Part shown: positions 42,597 through 52,184 of the stretch, piece after piece
Position numbering within the stretch: position 1 is the first letter of the stretch
Layout of the letters: every line of letters begins with the position of its first letter
NCBI GenBank assembly: GCA_052390115.1
Contig: JBQTHE010000072.1
Location: 1-64,000, forward strand
Direction of reading: 5' to 3'
Source: GCA-003244245 sp052390115
GTDB taxonomy: Bacteria > Actinomycetota > Actinomycetes > Mycobacteriales > Pseudonocardiaceae
DNA length: 64,000 bases
The notes under the pieces: generated by a model
What the model was told of the DNA's origin: nothing
Databases searched by the model: none
The model's input: only the letters and a program-made list of their open reading frames with translations
Translations under genes and position numbers: made by a program

Positions 42597-42802
42597 ACGG
42601 CTAGCTCGATCCTCAATGTCGACTCTAGCCCCCGGTGGAGCGTCGGAGCCTCCCCGCCTCGGCGCTCCACCAGCCACCCCATGATGGCGGTGCTCGGCCA
42701 TGTCACTCCCGATTCGGCCAGGTCGCCAGCCCATCCACATCGCAAGGGATACATCAATGGCCAGGCACGCCAAGCACCGCGACCGGGTGGACGGGTGATC
42801 CG

Positions 42803-43381
42803 GTGAGTGATCGTGAACCGGACTCCGGGGTGGCGGTGTGGATCGCGTTGCGCCGAGCCCACCAGGGTGGGGTGGCCACCCTGCAGGGCCATTGGTTCGA
42901 CTCTAGCCGGTTGGTGCCCGGCTACCTGGCCAACGCGCTGGACCGGCTCGCCCGGGCCGGGCTGCTGGTGCTGGGTGAAGAGGATCCCGAGTCTTGTGGT
43001 GTGCGCCGGGCGACGGTCACCGACGCTGGACGCACGCACTACATAACGCTGTGCCAGATCCACAACCCGCCGGCAACGGTCGCGGTCAGCACCCTGCAGG
43101 TTCCCGACCCCCAGTTCCCCATCAAGATCCCGGCTGGCCGCCGGTCGAGCTGCTCCAAACCGCTTCCAGCTCCTGGCGGCCAGCCGGACCCACCCCACCA
43201 GTCCGGGCGGTCGAGCAGCGGGCTGCGATGGGCACGCCGCCTCGACGATGGGCGCCTGCACCTGCTCCAGCCCGGCATCGTGTCCCCGGCGGGGAACGAC
43301 CCCGATGCAGCGAACCACCACACGCAGGACCTGCTCACCGACCGGTGGCTGATCGGCCAGCAGCCTCCCCTTGCGAGGTGA
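42803..43381 (+). CDS. hypothetical protein with winged-helix-like N-terminus
   Basis: Protein of 192 aa starting at GTG 42803. The first 90 residues (VAVWIALRRAHQGGVATL, YLANALDRLARAGLLVL, then RRATVTDAGRTHY) have the spacing of a winged-helix DNA-binding domain. The C-terminal half is proline/arginine-rich and low-complexity. Not recognised beyond this. It is divergent from the XRE/DUF397 pair and followed by another small hypothetical, a layout typical of actinobacterial integrative elements. Confidence 0.55.
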   Translation: MSDREPDSGVAVWIALRRAHQGGVATLQGHWFDSSRLVPGYLANALDRLARAGLLVLGEEDPESCGVRRATVTDAGRTHYITLCQIHNPPATVAVSTLQVPDPQFPIKIPAGRRSSCSKPLPAPGGQPDPPHQSGRSSSGLRWARRLDDGRLHLLQPGIVSPAGNDPDAANHHTQDLLTDRWLIGQQPPLAR

Positions 43382-43389
43382 CGCCCACC

Positions 43390-43737
43390 ATGCCGGCTAA
43401 ATCCTCCGACCGGTGGCGAGACGCTCACAGCACCGCGACATTGGTCCGCTCAGTATCGGACAAGCTCACCGAACTGGAGCGAGCCGGTCACCACCCCGAC
43501 ACCCTCGCCGCGCTACGGCGGGTCCTCGCCTGCCACCAGCCGACCCCAGCGGGTCGATGTCGCACCTGTCGTTGGGGGACATGGCGCCACCTGTGGCGCA
43601 GCCGACCCTTCCCTTGTGTCATCTGGCACCAGATCCGCAGCGAGCTGCTCGGCGTGTTCGCCAGCGATGCGCCGTCAGGCCGGGCGCAGGCTGGGCTCGA
43701 CGGTGTGGATCGTCACCGAGGTCAGCAGCCGTTCTAA
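43390..43737 (+). CDS. small hypothetical protein with Cys/His motif
   Basis: Protein of 115 aa starting at ATG 43390. The N-terminal half is charged and helical. The middle holds CHQPTPAGRCRTCRWG, a Cys-rich, zinc-ribbon-like motif, followed by an aromatic WRSRPFPCVIWHQIRSELLG segment. Similar short proteins are common in mobile regions of Pseudonocardiaceae (from memory). The last 63 bases overlap the GNAT gene tail-to-tail, so its C-terminus may be an extension created by insertion. Confidence 0.5.
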   Translation: MPAKSSDRWRDAHSTATLVRSVSDKLTELERAGHHPDTLAALRRVLACHQPTPAGRCRTCRWGTWRHLWRSRPFPCVIWHQIRSELLGVFASDAPSGRAQAGLDGVDRHRGQQPF

Positions 43738-44304
43738 CGCCGCCTCGACGTCTTCCTTCCAGGTCAGCGCGGTGCGCAATTCCAGGCGGAGCCGGGGCCA
43801 GCGCGGGTGCGCGTGCACCGTCTTGAACCCGACCTGCGCCAAGAACTCGGCCGGGATCACACAGCTGGAGTCTTCGTTGGGCCGAGCGTCACCGAAGGCC
43901 TCGATGGCCTTCACGCCGCGCCGGGTGAGGTCCTTGGCCACCGCCTGCACCAGTATCCGGCCCAGGCCACCGCCACCGAAGTCCGGGAGCACCTTCAGCG
44001 CGGTGAGCAACACGGCATCGGCGCTGACCGGCGCGGAGGGAAACGCCGCAGCACGCGGCACTGCAGCCGGGGGGGCGTACAGCGCGTAGCCGGCCGGCAC
44101 ATCCCCGCACATCACGATCCGCCCGCAGGAGCCCCACTCCAGCAGCACGCTGGAGACCCAGGCCTCCTTCTCCACCTCGGTCTGACCGAAGTCTTCAGCT
44201 TGTTCCCGGATATGCGGGGCGAGCTCCCAGAACACGCAACGCCGGCACTTCTTGGGCAACAGATCGAGATTGTCCAAGGTGACGCCGACCACTCGACGTG
44301 ACAC
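43675..44304 (-). CDS. GNAT-family protein (Rv3916c-like)
   Basis: Protein of 209 aa. N-terminal VGVTLDNLDLLPKKCRRCVFWELAP with paired Cys, then EKEAWVSSVLLEWGSCG, and the GNAT core LLTALKVLPDFGGGGLGRILVQAVAKDL. GTG 44304 has GGAGG upstream. In M. tuberculosis the homologue Rv3916c follows cwlM directly; here 5.2 kb of accessory DNA separates them. The substrate is unknown. Confidence 0.88.
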   Translation of the reverse strand: MSRRVVGVTLDNLDLLPKKCRRCVFWELAPHIREQAEDFGQTEVEKEAWVSSVLLEWGSCGRIVMCGDVPAGYALYAPPAAVPRAAAFPSAPVSADAVLLTALKVLPDFGGGGLGRILVQAVAKDLTRRGVKAIEAFGDARPNEDSSCVIPAEFLAQVGFKTVHAHPRWPRLRLELRTALTWKEDVEAALERLLTSVTIHTVEPSLRPA

Positions 44305-44507
44305 CGGGCCTCCCTGAACAGAGGTGCTAAGGCTGCTGCGGGCCCCGACCCCGGGCACCCGACCCCGGGCGCCCCACCACCCCAAGCGCAGCGCCCCGCG
44401 CAGCATATGCCGATGACCACCCGGAGTGAAGGGCTCGGTGGCAATCTGTGGCGGGCTTTACACTGCCAGGGGACCCGACCCGCAGCAAAAAGCAAAAAGG
44501 CGCCGCC

Positions 44508-45833
44508 GTGACCCCGAAAAAACCAGGTCGATCACCCACCCAACGCGATCTCGATCCGCACCTGCACCGCTACGCGCAACGCACCGCGGGCATGACCGCA
44601 TCCGAGATCCGGGCATTGTTCGCGGTGGCCAGCCGCCCGGAGGTGGTCTCCCTGGCCGGCGGCATGCCCTACCTGCCGGCGCTTCCGCTGGACTCGCTGG
44701 CCGGCGAGCTCGCCCAGATCGTGGCCACCGAGGGGATGACGGCTCTGCAGTACGGCTCGGCCCAAGGCACCCAGCAGCTTCGCGAGCAGATCTGCGAGGT
44801 GATGGCCCTGGAGGGGATCCGGGCGCACGCTGACGACGTCACGGTAACCGTCGGCTCGCAGATGGCCTTGGACATCGTCACCCGGATCTTCTGCGACCCG
44901 GGGGATGTGGTGCTTGCCGAGGCCCCGTCCTATGTCGGGGCGCTGACCACCTTCGCCTCATACCAGGCGCAGGTGGTGCAAGTGCCGATGGACGACGAGG
45001 GGTTGATCCCGGCCGAGTTGGACGCGGCGTTGCGATCGCTGCGCGCCCAGGGTCGGGTCCCCAAGTTCCTGTACACCATCCCGAATTTTCACAATCCGGC
45101 CGGCGTGACGTTGGCCGTGGCGCGCCGCGCCGAGGTGCTCGAGCTGTGCGCCGAGCACCAGGTGCTGATCATCGAGGACAACGCCTACGGGCTACTGGGT
45201 TTCGATGGCCAGATCTACCCGGCGATGCGGGCCACCGAGGCGGACAACGTGGTCTACCTGGGCTCGTTCTCCAAGACGTTCGCGCCCGGCCTCCGGGTCG
45301 GCTGGGCCCTGGCCCCGCACGCGGTGCGGGAGAAGTTGGTGCTGGCTGCGGAGTCGGCAACCCTGTGCCCGCCGGCGTTCACCCAGTCCGTGGTGTCGCG
45401 CTACCTGGCCCAGCACGACTGGAAGGGCCAGATCAAGAACTACCAGGAGGCCTACCGGGTCCGCCGGGACGCCATGCTGGCGGCGCTGCGCCAGCACCTG
45501 CCGCCGGGATGCCGGTGGACCCAACCCGCAGGCGGGTTCTACGTCTGGCTCACGGTGCCCGAAGGCTTGGACACCAAGGCGATGCTGCCTAGGGCGGTCA
45601 CTCAGCGAGTGGCCTACGTGCCGGGCACCGCCTTCTACGCCGACTCCGGCAGCTCGCAAGCCAGCAGGATGATGCGGCTGTCGTTCTGCTACCCGACACC
45701 GGAGCGGATCGCCGAAGGTGTGCGCCGGTTGGCCGCCGTGCTGGACGGCGAGCTCGAACTGCAGCGCACGTTCGGTAGCGTGAGACCGCGCGTGGTATTT
45801 GGTCCGCAGTCCCCAGCACCTGACACCGCCTGA
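44508..45833 (+). CDS. PLP-dependent aminotransferase, class I/II
   Basis: Aminotransferase of 441 aa related to 2-aminoadipate/valine-type enzymes. Features: SLAGGMPYLPALP, LQYGSAQGTQQLREQI, YTIPNFHNPAGVTL, and the PLP lysine in GSFSKTFAPGLRVGW (residues about 250-265). GTG 44508 has AAAAAGG 7 bases upstream. It is followed by the Ddl-like ligase, and both usually lie near parA/parB in related genomes. The amino-acid substrate is not assignable. Confidence 0.92.
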   Translation: MTPKKPGRSPTQRDLDPHLHRYAQRTAGMTASEIRALFAVASRPEVVSLAGGMPYLPALPLDSLAGELAQIVATEGMTALQYGSAQGTQQLREQICEVMALEGIRAHADDVTVTVGSQMALDIVTRIFCDPGDVVLAEAPSYVGALTTFASYQAQVVQVPMDDEGLIPAELDAALRSLRAQGRVPKFLYTIPNFHNPAGVTLAVARRAEVLELCAEHQVLIIEDNAYGLLGFDGQIYPAMRATEADNVVYLGSFSKTFAPGLRVGWALAPHAVREKLVLAAESATLCPPAFTQSVVSRYLAQHDWKGQIKNYQEAYRVRRDAMLAALRQHLPPGCRWTQPAGGFYVWLTVPEGLDTKAMLPRAVTQRVAYVPGTAFYADSGSSQASRMMRLSFCYPTPERIAEGVRRLAAVLDGELELQRTFGSVRPRVVFGPQSPAPDTA

Positions 45834-45886
45834 TTGCATCCACTTCGGACGATCCAGCCCGCTGGAGTCCACTGAGGAGTCCCTAG

Positions 45887-46846
45887 GTGACCGATCGCAC
45901 CGTGACTGTGCTGGCCGGTGGGCTGTCGCACGAGCGCGACGTGTCGTTGCGCTCCGGACGCAGGCTGTCCAGTGCGCTGCGGGATGCCGGCCTGCACGTC
46001 GAAGTGTGGGACATCGACGCCACGCTGATCAGCCGGCTCACCGGCCGCCGGCCGGACGCTGTCGTGGTGGCACTGCACGGCGGGGCGGGGGAGAACGGCG
46101 CCGTGCAGTCGGTGCTGGAGATGCTGGGGATTCCCTATGTGGGTGCTGGTCCGCGGGCCTGCCGGCGGGCCTGGGACAAACCGACCGCCAAGGACGAATT
46201 GGCCCGCGCCGGGCTGACCACCCCGGACTGGATCACACTGCCACACAACACCTTCCGCGACCTCGGCGCCCAAGCTGTGCTCGACGCGCTGGTCACCCGG
46301 CTCGGACTACCGCTGATCCTTAAACCGGATCAAGGTGGTTCTGCGCTGGGGGTGCACGTGGTACACGAGGTCGCCGAGCTGCCCGGCGCCATGGTGAGCT
46401 GCCTGGCCTACGGGGACACGGTCCTCGCCGAGACGTTCGTGGCGGGCATCGAGGTCGCGGTCACGGTGGTCGACGAGCCGGACGGTCCGCGCGCGCTGCC
46501 GGCAGTGGAAATCGACGCCAAGTCCGGTTTCTACGACTACGCCGCCCGCTACACCGCCGGGCTTGCCACCTTCCACGCCCCGGCCCGGCTGACCACCCCG
46601 GCGGCCGCTGCGGTGGCTGAACTCGCGGTGGGCGCGCACCGGCTGCTCGGGCTGCGCGACGTGTCCCGGACCGATGCGGTGGTGACGCCCGACGGTGTGG
46701 CGCACTTCCTCGAGGTCAACGTGGCTCCCGGGCTCACCGAGACGTCGCTGCTGCCGATGGCCATCGAATCCGATGGCGCGGAGCTGGGTGCGGTGTTCGC
46801 CGAGCTGATCGAGCAGGCGGTGGCCCGCGACTCAACCGGCCGCTGA
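45887..46846 (+). CDS. D-alanine-D-alanine ligase-like ATP-grasp protein
   Basis: ATP-grasp ligase of 319 aa. N-terminal LAGGLSHERDVSLRSGRRL and VVVALHGGAGENGAVQ, then the ATP site KPDQGGSALGV, the VDEPDG..ALPAVEI loop and the metal-binding HFLEVNVAPGLTETSLLP. It is shorter than canonical Ddl (about 360 aa) and belongs to the second Ddl-like group found near the origin in actinobacteria. GTG 45887. Last core-like gene before the decayed region; parB/parA were not found in the remaining 17 kb. Confidence 0.88.
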   Translation: MTDRTVTVLAGGLSHERDVSLRSGRRLSSALRDAGLHVEVWDIDATLISRLTGRRPDAVVVALHGGAGENGAVQSVLEMLGIPYVGAGPRACRRAWDKPTAKDELARAGLTTPDWITLPHNTFRDLGAQAVLDALVTRLGLPLILKPDQGGSALGVHVVHEVAELPGAMVSCLAYGDTVLAETFVAGIEVAVTVVDEPDGPRALPAVEIDAKSGFYDYAARYTAGLATFHAPARLTTPAAAAVAELAVGAHRLLGLRDVSRTDAVVTPDGVAHFLEVNVAPGLTETSLLPMAIESDGAELGAVFAELIEQAVARDSTGR

Positions 46847-47555
46847 CCATCCCTCAGCGTGCCGCACCACAACATGGCGCCAGCCCGCACCGCCGCCGGG
46901 ACTGCTTGGCCGGGACAGCACTCGCGGGTTCGCGGACTTCGATCTGCGTGGGGGCACAGCCGTGGTCGCCGACCGACTCACTGCCTGCTTCGGCTGGATC
47001 GTGGTCATGGCTGGATGTGTCCTGCTCGCCCTCGGCGCCGCTCGGTCTCCTCCTTGCCGGCCACGCCACCGCGGGATCGCAGGTTCGCCTGTGATCACAG
47101 CTCGGCTGACGGTTGAGGACGGCAGGTGGCGCGGCCATACCGAGCAGCCGATGAGCGGACAGAGCGGATTGGGTGAGCGGCTCGGACGTGTGCGGAATCT
47201 GGGATGATCCGGACATGACGATCCGGGTGCTGGTGGCCGACGATCAGGCCGTGGTGCGTGCCGGCCTCCGGGTGGTTCGGGGCTCGGCAACCGACGCGGT
47301 GATCGACAACGCGCCGCGCAGGTCAACGGTCGGGGGTCCCGTCGCGGACCACGGTGAAGCGCCCGGTCAGCGGCCGCAGCGCGCATCGGGGGCCGCGGAA
47401 GTGGCGGACCGGGCCACCGGGCGTAGTGGTCCCGATCTCGAGGAACTGGTCCAACCCGTCAAACGGTCCCTCCTCGAGGATCTACCGGGAGCCCGTCCCA
47501 CCACACCCCAACAACTTGACAGTGCCGAACTGGTTGCGCGACCACTGAGCTGGCG
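46847..47555. other. degraded spacer with fragments
   Basis: About 700 bases without an intact gene. It holds the first 21 codons of a response regulator (47215-47277), a short hydrophobic frame near 46962-47040, and on the minus strand about 50 codons (about 47330-47490; FDGLDQFLEIGTTTPGG) without a start. All look like leftovers of deleted genes. Confidence 0.5.
47215..47277 (+). pseudogene. N-terminal stub of a NarL-type response regulator
   Basis: ATG 47215 encodes MTIRVLVADDQAVVRAGLR, the conserved start of a receiver domain with the acidic DD pair. After about 21 codons similarity stops abruptly and neither the phospho-acceptor Asp nor the HTH follows. A truncated gene. Confidence 0.7.
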
Positions 47556-47942
47556 CTATGGGCAGCGCTCTTCGACCTTCACTGCGCCGAAGTCGATTCG
47601 TGTGCCACTATCGATCGTGCTGCCGGGTGGGATGTTCTGTGAACAAACCTTCCAGTTGATATCCAAGACTTGCTGGCGGCCAGAACCAGTCGCGTCATGT
47701 GAGGTCGTTACGGTTATCGCAAAATCCGTGAGACTTTGGATCTGGTCCTGAGCACTTTGCAAATTAGAACCTACGAGGTCAGGTATCGTCCAGCTTGTCG
47801 CGGTGGCGGTCGGCGCCGGATTAACTGGTGCAGACGAGGGAGGAGCGCCAGGAGCCTGTTGGGGTGTCGATGAGCCACACGCGCCCAGCCCGACGGCCAG
47901 TAGTATCGATATGCCGAGAATGGTGAGTACACGTCGTGTCAC
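47556..47942 (-). CDS. PASTA-domain lipoprotein
   Basis: Protein of 128 aa. The signal peptide ends in the lipobox LGAC (LLAVGLGAC), followed by a Pro/Ala/Ser linker and one PASTA domain (IPDLVGSNLQSAQDQIQSL). PASTA domains bind muropeptides or beta-lactams in PknB and penicillin-binding proteins. This small surface lipoprotein probably sits on the outer membrane face near peptidoglycan. GTG 47942; a longer frame reaches 48035. Function is inferred from the domain only. Confidence 0.8.
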   Translation of the reverse strand: MTRRVLTILGISILLAVGLGACGSSTPQQAPGAPPSSAPVNPAPTATATSWTIPDLVGSNLQSAQDQIQSLTDFAITVTTSHDATGSGRQQVLDINWKVCSQNIPPGSTIDSGTRIDFGAVKVEERCP

Positions 47943-48053
47943 GGACAGTACGTTGCGTCGCTGCGGGCATGCGTTGTCTGAGAGTGTGGTTGCGTGCGCT
48001 GACCAGCGGCACGCGCCGGTGTGAGTAGTCGCCAATGTTCGCTGATCCTGCCG

Positions 48054-48626
48054 CTACGCACCACGCTCAGCTTGGTGGACACTACGGTGCTCGTCGCGAT
48101 AGTGGTCGGCGCCCTCAGTCCCGCGCGGCCGGCGGGGCGGACGGACGAACAGCGCACCGGCCAGCGTACCGAGGGCGATGACCCCCGTCATGGCAGCGAG
48201 TCCCCCGTAGGCGGTGGCCTTGGTTTCGAGGACCGCGCGATCGATCGTCGGGCGGGGATCGGGGATCCTGACGCCGAACCCCTGGGCGATCGCCACATCG
48301 TTGACTGCCTCCGCCTGCGCGTTCACATCGAGGTAGCGCAGCCCGGACCAGCCCGCGACCAACCCGAACAGCAAGGCGACGACCGCCATCGCCGCGGCCA
48401 CCCGCCGCAACCACGACGCCATGAGGCGATAGAGCAGGTACGCGCCGTCGGGTGCGGGAATGCCACTGTGGGCCGCACCCGCCGCCCGCCACGACGCCCC
48501 GAGTAGCTGCTGTTTGGCCTCGTCGTACTCGGCAGGGGAGACGTGCCCGCGCTCGCGAAGCTCAACCAGCCGATCCAGCTCGTTGACCACGCTCAGTTCC
48601 CGATCCACCGCCGCTCCAGCGCTCAT
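48054..48626 (-). CDS. SHOCT-domain membrane protein
   Basis: Protein of 190 aa. The N-terminal SHOCT-like motif (LDRLVELRERGHVSPAEYDEAKQQLL in two parts, residues about 15-42) precedes two membrane helices (about 77-97 and 143-165). ATG 48626 with AAGGAAC upstream. SHOCT domains are short C- or N-terminal oligomerisation elements; no further function can be given. Confidence 0.75.
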   Translation of the reverse strand: MSAGAAVDRELSVVNELDRLVELRERGHVSPAEYDEAKQQLLGASWRAAGAAHSGIPAPDGAYLLYRLMASWLRRVAAAMAVVALLFGLVAGWSGLRYLDVNAQAEAVNDVAIAQGFGVRIPDPRPTIDRAVLETKATAYGGLAAMTGVIALGTLAGALFVRPPRRPRGTEGADHYRDEHRSVHQAERGA

Positions 48627-48766
48627 GTTACGTTCCTTCCCCCAAACGGGCTTCCCCAAACCCCAACGGCGGGTGACCTGCGACATTTCGCCGCGACACC
48701 CGCCCGGTGGGGCCTGATCCGGCAGCGATCTGCCGACCGCACGATCCGGCATAGGGCGGCGTCGGG

Positions 48767-49696
48767 TCACCTCTTGGCGGTAGCCGAGGCCGAGCGTGGA
48801 CCGGCCAGCCGCTTGCCTGGCCAGCCACTGGCTCGGCCGATGAGGGAGATCAGCGCAGGAACCAGCAGCGATCGAACGATGAAGGCGTCGATCAGCACAC
48901 CGACCGCCATGGCGAAGGCCAGCTCCCGAAACTGCACCAGCGGGATGAGTGCGATCAGCGCGAAGCTCGCCGCGAGCGTCACCCCTGCGGCGTTGATCGC
49001 TCGGGTGGAGCGCGGCATGGCGACGGCGAGCGCCTCGGGCAGCGGTCGGCGGCGGGCCTCGTGCCAGACATAGCCAACGCCAGCAGGTAGCCGATCGCGG
49101 CGGTGACCAGGGTGTCCAACGGCGCGACCACCGAGCGGTCGAGGACTCTCCTCGCCTGGGCCTGGCTCGGGATCATGCCGGTAACCCCGACCAGCGCGTC
49201 GTCCGGCCGGTCGAACTGCACCGCGTAATCGCGGGCCACCCGGACCTGAGCGTTGAGCCCGAGCGTCGGATCGGCGAACAGATAGGTCACGACGGTGGTG
49301 TTCTGCTCGCGTGCGGCGGGTACCGGCATCGGACTGTTGATCAGCGGCAGCGGCAGGTACAAGTCCCGGCCGGGTTGTAGGCCGGTGTCCAGCGTGCGCT
49401 GGTCGACCTCAAGAGCCCGCAACACGGCACGCTGCGCGGCCTGCGGGTCCAGGCCGTCCGGGTCACGCTGCACCACCGCGGTCCCGGTGAGCAGCGGCAA
49501 GCCGAATCGCCGTGCCGCGTCGACCTGGGCCTGGATCGTCGACTCGCCGACACCGACGATGCCCGACAGCTCACCGCCCGCCGTCGCCACCCCGGGGCAG
49601 CATGGTCAACGCCGCCCAGGTGATCACCCCCACCACCAGCAGGATCAACCAGCGAAGTCGCACCACCAGCCGCGCGTAGCGCTCGGCGAGCCGCAT
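48767..49696 (-). pseudogene. collapsed MMPL-family transporter gene, copy 1
   Basis: MMPL proteins are RND-type lipid/drug exporters of about 700 aa or more. Here ATG 49696 opens a normal N-terminus (ERYARLVVRLRWLILLVVG). A frameshift near 49585 leads into the periplasmic part (GGELSGIVGVGESTIQAQVD ... VTAAIGYLLAL). A second break near 49065 jumps directly to the C-terminal membrane part (WHEARRRPL, ITSAG-like INAAGVTLAASFALIAL, DAFIVRSLLVPAL). The central part of the protein is missing. Confidence 0.8.
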
Positions 49697-49837
49697 CGGA
49701 ACCTACCGGTCGCTTCGCCCGGCGACCGGCGGGTCCTGTGACTGGCCAGTCCGGGGGCGGTGTGATTCCATATGTCGTCCGGCCGGACGTGGGGCCACGG
49801 GTCCCAAGACCTGCGGCCCCACTGTTGGCGCGCTTCG

Positions 49838-50509
49838 TCAGGCCTCCGGCATGAGGATCCGATCGATCACGAACACCGTGGCGTTCGCGGTCGGGATGTT
49901 GCCGCAGAGCACCTTGGCCCGCTGCTGCTCGTCGATCACCAGGGCGCCCGGCTCGCCGGTGATGGTCAACTGCTTGCCCTGCACGGTCGTCACCTGCCCG
50001 GCCGCGGCGAGTCCTTTGGCGTCGTAACGCTGCGCAACCACATGGTAGGTGAGGATGTCGCGCAGCTGGCCCGGGTTGGCCAGCAGCTGGTCGAGCGTGC
50101 CAGGGGGCAGTGACTCGAACGCCACGTTCGCTGGGGCGAACACCGTGTACGTGGCGTTCCGGTCGTTGAGCGTATCCAGCAGGTCAGCCGCCCCCACCGC
50201 CTGTACGAGGGTCTTGAGCAGTGGGTTGTTGCTCGCTGCGGTTCCGACCGGGTCGTCGACCATGCCCAGGGCCGAGCCCTCACCCACCAGCGGCACCTGG
50301 TCGCAGCCCGGGCCGTAGATGTCGCCGACCTGGGTCACCCCAGTGCCGGCCGCGCCGTCGCCCGGTGCCGGCGACCCGGCAGCCGGTGGTGGCGAGGTGG
50401 TCGCGGTGCCCGTTCCGAGGCCGGGGTCCGGCGCCTCGGCGCAGGCCCCGAGCGCGACGGTCAGGCTGGCGAGCGCGCTGATGGCTGCCAGCCGCGTGGT
50501 CCTTCTCAT
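49838..50509 (-). CDS. fasciclin (FAS1) domain lipoprotein
   Basis: Protein of 223 aa with a lipoprotein signal peptide (lipobox LGAC) and a Pro/Gly linker. One FAS1 domain (about 85-220) contains LLDTLNDRNATYTVFAPANVAF and LTYHVVAQRYDAK, ending VFVIDRILMP. It resembles mycobacterial MPT70/MPT83-type surface proteins involved in adhesion. ATG 50509. It lies between two decayed MMPL genes in opposite orientation, as MPT83 lies near an MMPL-related locus in some mycobacteria. Confidence 0.9.
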   Translation of the reverse strand: MRRTTRLAAISALASLTVALGACAEAPDPGLGTGTATTSPPPAAGSPAPGDGAAGTGVTQVGDIYGPGCDQVPLVGEGSALGMVDDPVGTAASNNPLLKTLVQAVGAADLLDTLNDRNATYTVFAPANVAFESLPPGTLDQLLANPGQLRDILTYHVVAQRYDAKGLAAAGQVTTVQGKQLTITGEPGALVIDEQQRAKVLCGNIPTANATVFVIDRILMPEA

Positions 50510-50830
50510 GTAGATCTCACTTCCCCAGGTTCGACGATCCAGGATTGCTTACTCGCACAGGCGTACCAGCTGCGAGACTACCGACGGTCACAATGCGGAC
50601 ACGATCGTCGCAGAGCTCACCGGCTATCCGGAAATGGGGCCGCTGGTCGGTTTGCTGACAGCGCCTCGGCACGCCGAATACAGTAAACCGGGCGGCGAGC
50701 ACCTCGTCATCCGGTCGAGATTGCCCGTACTCCTTCCCGGAGCAGGCCTTCATGACGAGCGCGCTGGAGACAGGACCCGGTCGCCTGCGCAACGAGCGTG
50801 CACCGGTGAGCAGCGCGGGTCATCGTCGCG
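50510..50830. other. spacer between FAS1 gene and MMPL copy 2
   Basis: About 320 bases without a supported gene. It should carry the fasciclin promoter (leftward) and the original promoter and start of MMPL copy 2; a GTG near 50801 is out of frame with that remnant. No repeat or hairpin stands out. Confidence 0.35.
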
Positions 50831-51380
50831 TTGCGGTTCGTCCTCATGCCGATGTGGGTTGCCGCCGCGGTGCTCGCCGTGCTGTACCTGCCGTCGCTGG
50901 GTGCGGGTCAGGGTGGCGCGATCGGTAGCGAGCTGCTCCCGGCCGACGCTTCGGCGCTGGAGGCCGAACTGCTGTCCAAGACGCAGTTCGGTGTCCCGTT
51001 CGTCGCCCGCACCGTCGTGGTCCGTCACGAGCCGGCCGGGCTGCCGCCTGGGGCGGTGGGCCAAGCGGTGCAGACCACGCTACAACGTCTTCCTCGCCGG
51101 CCGGGTCTGGGACCAAGTGGGCTCGCGCCCGCTCCGGGAGGCCGTGCGGACGGCCTCCACCCGGGCCGCTCGGGCCATCGCCACCGCCGGGCTAGTCCTG
51201 GCCGGTTCGTTCGCGCTGCTCGCGCTCGTGCCCCTGACCACATTCCACGCGATCGCGATGGCGATCGGGCTGCTGCTGGACGCCTTCCTCGTCCGGCAGC
51301 TCCTGGTGCCGGCGCTGCTCGTCCTGCTAGGTACCCACGGCTGGCGACCCGGACGGCGCCACGGCATCCAGTCACCGTGA
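50831..51380 (+). pseudogene. collapsed MMPL-family transporter gene, copy 2
   Basis: From TTG 50831 the first membrane helix and start of the periplasmic domain read normally (RFVLMPMWVAAAVLAVLYLP, then SKTQFGVPFVARTVVV). Near 51080 the frame breaks, and the C-terminal part follows in another frame (YNVFLAGRVWDQ, TASTRAARAI, LLLDAFLVRQLLVPALLVLL). About 500 internal residues are gone. The break is at almost the same protein positions as in copy 1, on the opposite strand. Confidence 0.8.
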
Positions 51381-51512
51381 CCCGCACCCGGTCAGACCAC
51401 GGCGAGCGGGCTGGGTGACCGACGGCTCAGCCTCAGCGAGGGTGGGAACTAGGCTCCGGGGCCTCGCGGACCTGCCGCTCGTCGCTCCCGGTCCGGTGGG
51501 CGCTCATAGGTT

Positions 51513-51966
51513 TCACCGACGCATCGGCGCTGCGGAATGCTCGTCAGCCAGGATCACCGGACGGCGCATGCGGCCCCCGATGATCCCGCCGATCACCGCT
51601 AGCACCAGACCGACCAGCAGCGACCAGAAGCCCGTCCACAACGTCGACGCGACGGTAAATCCGCCGCCCGCACCCGGGTACCCGCCGAACGTTCTGGCGC
51701 CCTGCCGGACACCGGTGTCGAGCTTCGATGTCAGGTTCACCGCTCCTGGGATGATCGTCGTCAGGGAGACCAGGAAGAGCAGGCCCCAGGCGGTGGCTCC
51801 GTTGGCCAGGCCGGCCAACGTCCCACGCACCCCGGCGAGCACCCCGGCGATCAGGCCCGCCAGCAGCAAGGAGACGGCTGCGGAACCACCCAGAAGCCAG
51901 GGCAGGTTGTCACTGACCCAACCGTCGCCGGCACTGTATTCGATAGCCCACCGTGAGGATGCCGAG
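51513..51966 (-). pseudogene. membrane protein lacking its N-terminus
   Basis: The frame carries three to four hydrophobic segments (LLGGSAAVSLLLAGLIAGVL, TAWGLLFLVSLTTII, SLLVGLVLAVIGGIIGG) and is open to 51966. A stop then precedes it and no ATG/GTG with a ribosome-binding site is present, so the start seems lost. It runs into the DUF3040 remnant. Type of protein: uncharacterised four-helix membrane protein. Confidence 0.5.
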
Positions 51967-52184
51967 ACTCACCGACCCGAGGTCGAGAACTATCACGCCC
52001 AGGACGATCACAGTGAGCAGTCCGAGCCCGAGGAGCCCAGGAGGCAAGCCAGGTCCGCACGGCAGCCGATCGCTCGAGGCTGCGGGCGGCCCCCTCGGTC
52101 AATGCTGCCGCGAGGCAGCGTCCTTCTTGGTGAGTTCGTCCTCGATCAGCGCGAGGATCTCCTGCTCGCGTCGCGACAACTTCA
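51960..52184 (-). pseudogene. DUF3040 gene remnant
   Basis: ATG 52184 encodes MKLSRREQEILALIEDELTK, the typical DUF3040 start, then a stop after 28 codons. In another frame two hydrophobic segments characteristic of the family's membrane part follow (LLTVIVLGVIVLDLG). The gene is interrupted by deletion/frameshift and merges with the next membrane-protein remnant. Confidence 0.6.

Noticed and set aside
47173..47751. 192-codon plus-strand frame after the response-regulator start
   Set aside because: Only the first 21 codons of the receiver domain are meaningful; the rest runs antisense to the PASTA lipoprotein.
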